The translations under genes and the position numbers were made by a program. Of a stretch of DNA of 64,000 nt, positions 8,986 through 15,848 are shown in pieces. Source of the DNA: Rubrobacter marinus (GTDB taxonomy: Bacteria > Actinomycetota > Rubrobacteria > Rubrobacterales > Rubrobacteraceae); NCBI RefSeq assembly GCF_011492965.1, contig NZ_CP045121.1:1674001-1738000 (forward strand), written 5' to 3'. Each line of letters begins with the position of its first letter. Position 1 is the first letter of the stretch. The notes under the pieces are model-generated. The model was not told where the DNA came from. It saw only the letters and a list, made by a program, of their open reading frames with translations, and did not search any database.

Positions 8986-9010
8986 CATCCCCGTCTACAC
9001 AAGGAGAGCC

Positions 9011-9166
9011 ATGTCCGAGAGAGCCAAGAGTCAGATTCCGCGTCGCCCCGGCGGCATCACGGTGCTTGCCGCCACGGCCGTCGCGTTGGTCCGCGCCTCC
9101 GCCCTCGCCGCGACACCGCTGCTGCCCGCGCCTGCGGCCTTCGCGCCCGAGACGGAGTCGGCATGA
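9011..9166 (+). CDS. small hypothetical protein (51 aa) coupled to the reductase
   Basis: ATG 9011 follows a near-perfect site AAGGAGAGCC. The 51-residue product has a basic start and one Ala/Val-rich hydrophobic stretch (ITVLAATAVALVRASALAAT) at about residues 15-34, like a signal anchor. Its TGA overlaps the ATG of the next gene (ATGA), so ribosomes that translate it would re-initiate on the reductase. It may be a true small membrane protein, a leader used for coupling, or the remnant of a larger exported protein. Function unknown. Confidence 0.5.
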   Translation: MSERAKSQIPRRPGGITVLAATAVALVRASALAATPLLPAPAAFAPETESA

Positions 9167-9795
9167 AGCTGGGCGTGCTGGGGGCCAGTGGCCGCACCGG
9201 CATTCAGATCGTGCGGCAGGCGCTGGACGACGGCCACCAGGTCACGGTACTGGTCCGTAGCCCGGCCAAGCTGGGCGAGTTCGAGGATCGCGTGCGGGTG
9301 ATCCAGGGCGACGCGACGGACGCGGCGGCGGTTGGGCGGCTGGTAGATGGGCAAGATGCGATTCTGAACGCCCTGGGCCACATCAAGGGCGGGGCGCCGG
9401 ACCTGGCGGCCGTCAACGCCCGCCACCTGGTCGCGGCCATGCGAGAGCGCGGCGTGAGGCGCGTCGTGGTGCAAAGCGGGGCCGGCATACGGGTGGCGCA
9501 GGACCACCCCGGTTTCAGCGGGCGGGCCATCGCCTGGGCCCTCGAGCGCCTGATCGCGGCGCAGGTGGCCGGTGGCCGCGCGCAGATGGCCGTGCTGCAA
9601 GATGCGTCCGATCTGGAGTGGGTCATCGTCCGCGCAACGACGCTCACCGACGGACCGCTGACGGGCACCTACCGCCTGGGCTACCCGGCCCGCGGTCCGG
9701 GCGCCAAGATCAGCCGCGCCGACGTCGCGCACGCCATGCTGGGGCAGCTGACGCGCGACGAGTGGTTGGGGCAGGCGCCGGCCATACAGTATTAG
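9163..9795 (+). CDS. NAD(P)-binding NmrA-like / atypical SDR reductase
   Basis: The 210-residue protein opens with a Rossmann nucleotide motif KLGVLGASGRTGIQIVRQAL and shows VQSGAGI and a C-terminal SRADVAHAMLGQLT typical of atypical SDRs of the NmrA/flavin-reductase type. Such proteins bind NAD(P)H and act as reductases or redox sensors. It lacks the YxxxK of classic SDRs. It starts inside the stop codon of the 51-aa ORF and is divergent from a TetR regulator, a common arrangement for inducible stress or detoxification enzymes. Confidence 0.85.
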   Translation: MKLGVLGASGRTGIQIVRQALDDGHQVTVLVRSPAKLGEFEDRVRVIQGDATDAAAVGRLVDGQDAILNALGHIKGGAPDLAAVNARHLVAAMRERGVRRVVVQSGAGIRVAQDHPGFSGRAIAWALERLIAAQVAGGRAQMAVLQDASDLEWVIVRATTLTDGPLTGTYRLGYPARGPGAKISRADVAHAMLGQLTRDEWLGQAPAIQY

Positions 9796-10109
9796 AGTCG
9801 AGGGGTCAGACCCCGCCATAGAAGCGGGCTCCGTAGGGCTTTTGGTGAAGCGAAGAAGTTCGCCGGGCCGATGCCCCGTTAGGGCAACTCGACGGCCCCG
9901 ACAAGCACTAGCGAAGCGTCACTAGCGCATGCTAAACGGGCGCGGATCGGCGCGTTCCGTCTTGCCCTGGCCCATCTTCACCAAGATGCCGACAGAGCCC
10001 GCGGCTATGAGACCGTCTGAAAATTGTCATGCACGATCATGGTCGTCTTCTTCGACGAGACTCCTCGTTATATGCCACTCGACGGCTCGGAGAGCGCCAG
10101 CGTGATGCC
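9796..10109. other. non-coding stretch with possible remnant sequence
   Basis: No open frame with a start and ribosome site was found. A short minus-strand frame around 9927-10005 ends abruptly and could be a scrap of a lost gene. The lower GC and loss of codon periodicity, next to a gene with a nonsense codon, suggest a decayed accessory segment. Confidence 0.35.
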
Positions 10110-10733
10110 TCAGGCGGTGCGGGGTCGCCACGGCTCGTGCTCGTGCGCGAGCCAGACCAGCTCGGGGTCGAGCGCGCGCACCCGCAGCCGGCCTTCGGTG
10201 GGCGGCTCGTCGAACTCGCCGTGCCACACCGCCACGTCGCCGCCGACGACGACCGGGCGCCCGCCGGCCTCGACGACGACCACCTGCATGCCGCGCGTGT
10301 GGCCCGGCGCCGGGACGAGCCGGAGCCCGGGGAGTAGCTAGAGCTCGCCGTCAACCGGCACGTACCGCACGCCGGGCGCCTCGACCCACTCGCGGACGGT
10401 GTAGCCGTCCTCGCTGAGCGCGTCGTCGAGCTCCCGGCGCTGGACGTAGATCGGCCTGCCGGCGAAGAGGTGGTTGCCGCCGCAGTGGTCGGCGTGCAGG
10501 TGCGTGTTGACGACGATGTCGACGCCGGCGAGATCGAAGCCCTGCTCGCTCAGCGGCCGGAGGCGGGGATCGAGGTCGGCCAACGCCGGGTGCGGCTCCG
10601 TCATGCCGGTGTCGACCAGCACGCGCGCGTCGGGATGGTCGATGACGTGCACGTACAGCGGCATCGGCTCGCCCTCGGCGAGCAGGTCGGCAACGAGGAC
10701 CGGCGTAATGGAGATCGGGGCGGGGGCGTTCAT
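10110..10733 (-). pseudogene. metallo-beta-lactamase-fold hydrolase (lactonase-like) with premature TAG
   Basis: From ATG 10733 the frame encodes an MBL-fold enzyme with the Zn motif NTHLHADHCGGN near residue 70, resembling AHL lactonases. It meets TAG at 10338-10340. The same frame continues past it as LLPGLRLVPAPGHTRGMQ and GGDVAVWHGEF up to TGA at 10110-10112, supplying the third His (PGHT) and metal-bridging Asp (GGD). So a single base change, probably GAG to TAG within GELEL, breaks a 207-residue gene. The truncated product would lack essential ligands. Unlike the other breaks in this window it is a substitution, so it could be a genuine null allele. Confidence 0.85.
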
Positions 10734-10774
10734 CGTGTGCCGACCGCCGCGGTGGTGGTTGATGTGTGCGTCAT
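10730..10774 (-). other. 14-codon leader ORF in front of the MBL gene
   Basis: ATG 10774 lies behind GAGGAGG and encodes the peptide MTHTSTTTAAVGTR; its TGA overlaps the ATG of the MBL gene as ATGA. It is the only strong ribosome site for the MBL gene, so translation of the hydrolase probably depends on re-initiation from this leader. An alternative is that leader and enzyme were once one frame. Confidence 0.4.
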
Positions 10775-10857
10775 GATGGCCTCCTCTACCGGTTACCGGC
10801 CGACGCGCGGCCGGCCGCATAGCCTCGCCGTCGGCAATACGTCTCCTTGGCGCGGAA

Positions 10858-10886
10858 AGGATACGGTATGTGTACGGCGTTCACAA
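10858..10886 (-). promoter_or_regulatory. possible promoter of the MBL gene
   Basis: On the minus strand TTGTGA and TATCCT are 17 bases apart (4/6 matches each). The transcript would begin about 75 bases before the leader ORF. Confidence 0.4.
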
Positions 10887-11105
10887 CGGTGATCTGGGAC
10901 CGTGTTCCGATGGTGGCCCGGTGCGGACGGGTCCGGACCCCTCATAGGGGCTGCGCGGGGACGGGACAGACGTCCATGTGCGAGTTATGACTAAAGTCCC
11001 ATATACGAGCCTCAGCCTCGCGCCTAGGATGTTGGGCAGGGGTAACCCCAGCGGGGTTGGGGCCCGGGCAAGTCGCGGTGGCAGGCGGAGAGGGCAGGTC
11101 TTCGG
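10887..11105. other. intergenic, nothing recognised
   Basis: This stretch separates the MBL gene promoter from the membrane protein gene. No gene, repeat or clear promoter was recognised. Confidence 0.4.
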
Positions 11106-11837
11106 ATGGAGAAGGAGCAGCAGCAGGTCACGGGCGGGGAGAGGGTGGCCGAGAACGCGGGATCACGGCCGGGCGGTCCGACGGTGGAGGAGGCCGGTCT
11201 CGGGGTCAGGCTGCTGCGCGTGGCTTGGGTGGCGATCCTGCTGGGCTTCGCGATGGAGGCGGTGCTGCTCCTCGTCGCGACGGGTTTCTTCGGGAGCATC
11301 CCGAGCCTCGGCCAGCTCGTCGCCGACCTGCTGAAGAACGTCTCGTGGTCGGTCGTCGTCTGCAGCGGGCTCGCCCTCGGGCAGACCATCTCGCGGATAA
11401 AAGTGCCGGCCATGGGCGTGCTGGGGTTGCTCGCGGCGCCCCTCGCCTTCGAGGTCGCGCGCGTCCTGCACAAGGGGACGCTGCAGGCGCTCGTGGCTAC
11501 GGGGGACGCCTCGGGCGGGTCGGCGGAGGTCTCCCCGGTCCTGCTCGCTCTGGTCAAGGGGATCGAGTACGGGTGTCTGGGGCTGGCGGTCGCCTGGATC
11601 GGGGGACGCCCGTGGGGAGGCTTGCTCGCCCACGTGGGGGTGGGGTTGGCGGCGGGGGTCGTGTTCGGCGGCGTGATCCTCGCCATGACCTCCGCGGCGA
11701 TGCCGCAGCCCTCGGGCGCCAGGCTGGTCCCGCTAGCGGTGAACGAGGTGCTCTTCCCCGTGGGCTGCGCCCTGGTGCTCTTCTCGGCCGGCGCGCTTGG
11801 GCAGAAGCTCTCCGGCCGGGAGCAGGATGCCTCGTGA
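11106..11837 (+). CDS. hypothetical multi-pass membrane protein
   Basis: The 243-residue product has a polar N-terminal tail of about 35 residues and then five or six hydrophobic helices (for example VAWVAILLGFAMEAVLLLVA and GLLAHVGVGLAAGVVFGGVI), with a short charged C terminus. No transport or enzyme motif is visible and I do not recognise a family. It precedes the receiver-domain gene by about 180 bases on the same strand and may belong with the sortase as an envelope function, but this is only positional. Confidence 0.7.
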   Translation: MEKEQQQVTGGERVAENAGSRPGGPTVEEAGLGVRLLRVAWVAILLGFAMEAVLLLVATGFFGSIPSLGQLVADLLKNVSWSVVVCSGLALGQTISRIKVPAMGVLGLLAAPLAFEVARVLHKGTLQALVATGDASGGSAEVSPVLLALVKGIEYGCLGLAVAWIGGRPWGGLLAHVGVGLAAGVVFGGVILAMTSAAMPQPSGARLVPLAVNEVLFPVGCALVLFSAGALGQKLSGREQDAS

Positions 11838-12018
11838 ACGTCCGCGCAGGAGAAGGGGCGACGCATCGTCCCGCCCCTGACGCTCGTCGTGCCTCCCACA
11901 CCGATCCGGGGTGCCGGACCGCGGGTGCCCGGGGAGGATCTAGCCCAAATTGGGGTACATCGGGGCCGGGATGGCTGCCACACTGCTGACTAACAGGGTG
12001 GTTTAGGAAAGGGTAAGG

Positions 12019-12408
12019 ATGAGACGCTTCTTGATGGTCGAGGACCATTCCGCGTTCCGACAAGCACTCTCGCAAGTCATAAAGTGGAAGACGGAACTCG
12101 ACGAGGACGCCCAGGCCGGGACCCTCGCCGAGGGTCGCCGGCGCCTGAGCATGCTGGACGGCTCCATCGAGGTTGCGGTTGTCGACCTGGGGCTTCCCGA
12201 CGGGAACGGGGTGGACCTGATCGAGGAGATAAGCGAGACCGAGCCCGACGTCGCGGTGCTGGTGCTGACGGAGACCCGGCACCGCGAGCGGTTTGCCGAC
12301 TCGCTGGGCGCGGGGACCCACGAGATCCTGACGAAGGACGCCAGCCTCGATGAGATACTCCAGGCGTTGCGCCGGCTCGGCGCCGCGAAGGAACGATCCA
12401 AGGCGTAG
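12019..12408 (+). CDS. single-domain response regulator (receiver only)
   Basis: The 129-residue protein is a bare CheY-like receiver. MVEDH supplies the acidic Mg2+ pocket, VVDLGLPDGNG the phospho-acceptor Asp near residue 56, VLTE the switch Thr and LTKDAS the conserved Lys. There is no DNA-binding or enzyme domain. Such proteins work by binding partners or as phosphate sinks. The gene sits 10 bases before the sortase gene, so the pair is probably one transcript, which is an uncommon combination. No kinase is adjacent; the nearest histidine kinase is at 45.6 kb. Confidence 0.9.
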   Translation: MRRFLMVEDHSAFRQALSQVIKWKTELDEDAQAGTLAEGRRRLSMLDGSIEVAVVDLGLPDGNGVDLIEEISETEPDVAVLVLTETRHRERFADSLGAGTHEILTKDASLDEILQALRRLGAAKERSKA

Positions 12409-12418
12409 CGAAGGTCCG

Positions 12419-13290
12419 GTGCCCCGGCGCGCCACGGCCTCCGTCGAACGCAGCAGCGGACGCCCGGAGAAGGCGGATCCGAGCGGGGAGCGGCTGCTCA
12501 AGGTGGGCGCGGCGATGGCGGCCTTCGCGACGGTCGCCGCGGTATCCGTGGCGCTGGCGATCGCCCTCGGGACGAAGAACCCCGGCGGGGTGGACGCCCT
12601 CATCGAGCCGAAGGCGCGGGATGCTCCTGCGCCCCCCGTGATCGCCGAGCCCCGGAGCGACGAGGGGCCGCCTCCCCCGAGATCGTCGAGCCGCCGCGAC
12701 CGCAGACCGAGCGCCGGCGAGGCCCGCCGGAGGATCGGCGGCCGCGCTCCACCCGCCGGCCACCGGCGCTCCCGCCTGCCCCCGAACCCGCGCGCGAAGC
12801 GACCCCCAACGGCCCGTCGGTCTCCCCGGACGAACTCGCCGCGGCGGACGGACCCCGCCACTACGCCCCTCGACGCAACGCGCCGTTCACCCTGACTGTG
12901 GAGGCCCTCGGCGTCTACGACGTCCCGGTAGCGAACGAAGCCGGCGACGCGGCCCTGGATCGCGGTCCGATCCACCTCCCCGACACCCAGATGCCCTGGG
13001 ACGAGGGGGAGCAGAAAAACATCTACATCGCGGGCCACCGCCTGGGCTACCGCAACACGAACAGCCGCCTGCTCTTCTACCACCTGGACCGTCTGCGGGC
13101 GGGGGACAGGGTCGCGATAGAAGGCAGGGGCAGGGTGTTCGAGTACAGGGTGAGCGAGATGCTCGTGGTGGACCCGAGCGATCGTTGGGCGAAGGCCCCC
13201 GTGCGCGGGCGGGACATGGTCAGCTTGCAGACCTGCACCCCCATCCCGACCTTCGAGAAGCGCCTGGTGGTCCGCGCCGATCGGGTTTAA
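12419..13290 (+). pseudogene. class E sortase, frame broken once in the linker
   Basis: From GTG 12419 the first frame encodes a cytoplasmic tail, one membrane helix (VGAAMAAFATVAAVSVALAI) and a Pro/Arg-rich linker. The sortase domain lies one frame away: catalytic His in YIAGHRLGY, Cys in SLQTCTPIP (TLxTC-type) and Arg in KRLVVRADRV. Adding one C to the run at 12674-12678 joins them into 290 residues with a plausible linker. Sortases E cut a C-terminal sorting signal and attach the protein to the cell wall or build pili. No sorting-signal substrate is encoded next to it. The break is probably an assembly error. Confidence 0.82.
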
Positions 13291-13474
13291 GCCGCCGAGA
13301 GGCTGCCACACCGGAGTTCGTTGCGGTACGCCCCCGGCCCCGCCGGGCTAGCGCCCGCCGGACCGGCGCTTCGCCACCTTCCGGGAGGCCTGGCCCGGGC
13401 ATGCCGCCGGATCTGGCAAAGAAGAGGGCCGGAGCCCCGAAGTACGCCCCGGCCCGCGCCCCGTTCTCTCCTCG

Positions 13475-13807
13475 TTACCTCAGGTGCAACGTCCTGTCCT
13501 CGGCGCCGGATTCCGTCCGAAGAAGGTTCACGCCGTACACCTGGCGGACCGACGAGTCGACGAGGGCGGACGCGACCCGGCCGAGTTGCTCCTCGTAGTA
13601 CCCGCTCGCCTCGCTCGCCTCCAGGTCCTCCTTCGTCTCCCACAAGCTGATGACCAGGCCCTCTCCCGTCTCGGGGTCGGACATCATCATGAGCCCCTTG
13701 AATCCCTTCTGCTCCGCGGCGCTCGATGCCACGGTTCCCCGGACCGTGTTGACCACCCCCTCCAACAGATCCGGGTCGATCCGGACGTTCGTCACCCTCG
13801 CGTGCAC
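13475..13807 (-). CDS. antibiotic biosynthesis monooxygenase-like (dimeric alpha/beta barrel) protein
   Basis: GTG 13807 follows AAGGAGG at good spacing and gives 110 residues. The pattern RVTNVRIDPDLLEG, then KGFKGLMMMSDPETGEGLVISLWETKED is the ferredoxin-like half-barrel of ABM-domain proteins, which form dimers. Members are heme- or cofactor-free oxygenases or simply stress proteins. The catalytic role is unknown. The gene is monocistronic and convergent with the sortase. Confidence 0.75.
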   Translation of the reverse strand: MHARVTNVRIDPDLLEGVVNTVRGTVASSAAEQKGFKGLMMMSDPETGEGLVISLWETKEDLEASEASGYYEEQLGRVASALVDSSVRQVYGVNLLRTESGAEDRTLHLR

Positions 13808-14172
13808 GGCTGTCCTCCTTCCCCGACCCGCTCTCCCCGCGGGCCGTGCGTACCCACATTTTATCCCCCGGAGGTAGGAAAGCAACATTAAGCACAAAAG
13901 AGATGCCGGAGGGCGAGGAGCGGCCTGATGCCGGACGGCGCCCCCGGTTCTGGCACGGGCCGTGCGGGCGTCGAGGAGTAAGACGGTGGCGGACAGGGAT
14001 GATCCGCGCCCGCGGACGCCGGGAGATCGGACGTCTCCGGGCCTTCCTACTCCCGGGGGTTGGGCGGGCTAGCCGCGCCGGGCGAGCGTCGCGCCCTCCG
14101 GGCATCTCCGAAGCGACGGTTGCCTTGTCGGGGCACGCGAGGGCGGGGTCCGGCGTTGGTCCCCGCGAGCTT
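13808..14172. other. intergenic, nothing convincing
   Basis: This gap between two minus-strand genes holds several long but ribosome-site-less open frames, normal for GC-rich DNA. The start-proximal part (13855-13900) is relatively AT-rich and probably carries the promoter of the ABM-like gene. No clear -35/-10 pair was found. Confidence 0.4.
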
Positions 14173-14202
14173 CCAGGCGCCGCAGGTCTGCGGCGCCCCT
14201 GG
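14173..14202 (-). terminator. terminator-like hairpin after the ThDP enzyme gene
   Basis: GGCGCCGCAG (14176-14185) and its complement (14188-14197) form a strong stem about 25 bases downstream of the stop at 14224, with extra pairing outside a small bulge. There is no U-run. Confidence 0.5.
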
Positions 14203-14223
14203 TGTCTGCCGGTCCGGGCGCTC

Positions 14224-15765
14224 TTACAGCTGGAGGTCGATCAGGTACGGTCCCTCGGAGCGCAGACCGGCTTCGAGCTGGCGGTCGAACTCCTCCATCG
14301 TCGCGGCCTTGCCCGCTTCCACGCCCATGCCGCGGGCGAGGGAGACCCAGTCGAGCGCCGGGCGGTCGAGCTCCATCATGGCGTGGGCGGTGCGCCCGGC
14401 GCTGCTGGCCCCGACGTTCTTCAGCTCGCCCTTGAGGATCGCGTAGGAGCGGTTGTTCAGGATGACGGTGGTGACATCGAGGCCCTCGCGGGCCTGCGTC
14501 CACAGGGCCTGCACCGTGTACATCGCGCTCCCGTCGGCCTGCAGGCAGATCACCCTGCGGTCTGGACGGGCGATCGCGGCGCCGGTGGCGAGCGGCGGGC
14601 CGATGCCGATGGCGCCGCCGGTGATCTGGAGGTAGTCGTGGGGGGCCGCGCCCTTCGTCCGCGACATGAACGCGTAAGCGCCGGTGAGCGCCTCCTCCAC
14701 GACGATCGCGTCCTCCGGCAGCGAGGAGGCGACCGCCAGCGCGGCCCCGTCGGCCGAGGCCGCGCCCGTGGAGGATGAGTGCTTCTCCCGCATCTGGAGG
14801 GGGGCGTTCTCCCGCGCGCCGAGCTCGTCGGCGAGGGCTTCCAGCGCCCCCACGACGTCCTCGCCGGGGGCGGCGAGCCCGTGGACCTCGCACTCCGGCG
14901 GGCTGAGGGCGCTCGGCTTGTCGGGGTAGGCGAAGAAGGCTACGGGGGCCTTGGACCCGGCCAGCAGGAGGTGGCTCGTCCCGGAGAGGGTCTTGATGGC
15001 CGCGTCGACCGGGTAGGGGAGGAAGTCTACGGGGACCCGGCCGGCCCCGCGCTCCACGCGCGCGTTGTGCGTCTGGGCGATCAGGCGTGCCCCGGTCTTC
15101 GCGGAGATCCGCCCGGCCAGCGTGAGGCCGGGCTCGCGCAGGGCGGGACCGCCCAGGAACAGGACCGCGCTCTCGCCTGAGCGTAGGGCTCGCGCGGCCC
15201 CGGCGATCGCCTCCGGCGCCACCTCGGCCCGGGGCTCCACGGGTGGCAGCGGCGCCGGCTCGCCGGCCTCGCCCCAGGAGGCGTCGGCGGGGAGGATGAG
15301 GGTCGCCACCCGTCCCGGCGGGGCCATCGCCGCCGCGATCGCCGCCGCGGCGTCGCGCCCGACGGAACGGCTGTCCGTCGAGGTCAGCACCCAGTCCGAG
15401 AACGGCCGCGCGACGCCCTCGACGTCGGAGGTGAGGGGCGCGTCGAACTCCTTGTGGTAGGTCGCGTGGTCCCCGACGATGTTGACCACGGGGGCATGGG
15501 CGCGCCGCGCATTGTGGACGTTCGCCAGCCCGTTGGCGAGCCCGGGGCCGAGGTGGAGCAGGGTGGAGGCCGGCTTCTCCGCCATGCGCGCGTAGCCGTC
15601 GGCGGCCCCCGTCACGACGCCCTCGAACAGGCCGAGCACGCAGCGCACGCCCCCGACCCGATCCAGCGCCGCCACGAAGTGCATCTCCGAGGTGCCGGGG
15701 TTGGCGAAGCAGACCTCCACCCCGGCCCCGGCCAGCGTCCTCACCAAGCTCTCCGCCCCGTTCAT
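14224..15765 (-). CDS. thiamine diphosphate-dependent enzyme (acetolactate synthase / decarboxylase family)
   Basis: The 513-residue protein starts at ATG 15765 after GAGGGGGAGGG. The N-terminal domain carries the cofactor-activating Glu in GLFEGVVTGAADGYAR. The C-terminal domain has the ThDP/Mg2+ motif ADGSAMYTVQALW ending in VILNN. The central domain is short. The family spans acetolactate synthase, benzoylformate decarboxylase and other 2-oxoacid enzymes. The dehydratase gene upstream on the same strand suggests a 2-oxo acid formed by dehydration is the substrate, so a decarboxylase or carboligase in sugar-acid catabolism fits better than branched-chain synthesis. No regulatory subunit gene is present. 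Confidence 0.87.
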   Translation of the reverse strand: MNGAESLVRTLAGAGVEVCFANPGTSEMHFVAALDRVGGVRCVLGLFEGVVTGAADGYARMAEKPASTLLHLGPGLANGLANVHNARRAHAPVVNIVGDHATYHKEFDAPLTSDVEGVARPFSDWVLTSTDSRSVGRDAAAAIAAAMAPPGRVATLILPADASWGEAGEPAPLPPVEPRAEVAPEAIAGAARALRSGESAVLFLGGPALREPGLTLAGRISAKTGARLIAQTHNARVERGAGRVPVDFLPYPVDAAIKTLSGTSHLLLAGSKAPVAFFAYPDKPSALSPPECEVHGLAAPGEDVVGALEALADELGARENAPLQMREKHSSSTGAASADGAALAVASSLPEDAIVVEEALTGAYAFMSRTKGAAPHDYLQITGGAIGIGPPLATGAAIARPDRRVICLQADGSAMYTVQALWTQAREGLDVTTVILNNRSYAILKGELKNVGASSAGRTAHAMMELDRPALDWVSLARGMGVEAGKAATMEEFDRQLEAGLRSEGPYLIDLQL

Positions 15766-15848
15766 ACCCTCCCCCTCTCGTGCCATCGGACGAGACATGA
15801 TCTCACGGTTTCGGCGCCGGGGCCGCGCCGAAGGCGCTCTGCTGTCCC

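Noticed and set aside
13426-13455. Hairpin GGGCCGG...CCGGCCC between sortase and ABM-like genes as a terminator
   Set aside because: The loop is 16 bases and no T-run follows, so it is too weak to list as a terminator.
13846-14778. 310-codon plus-strand frame
   Set aside because: It runs antisense through the ThDP enzyme and has the Arg/Gly-rich make-up of a shadow frame.
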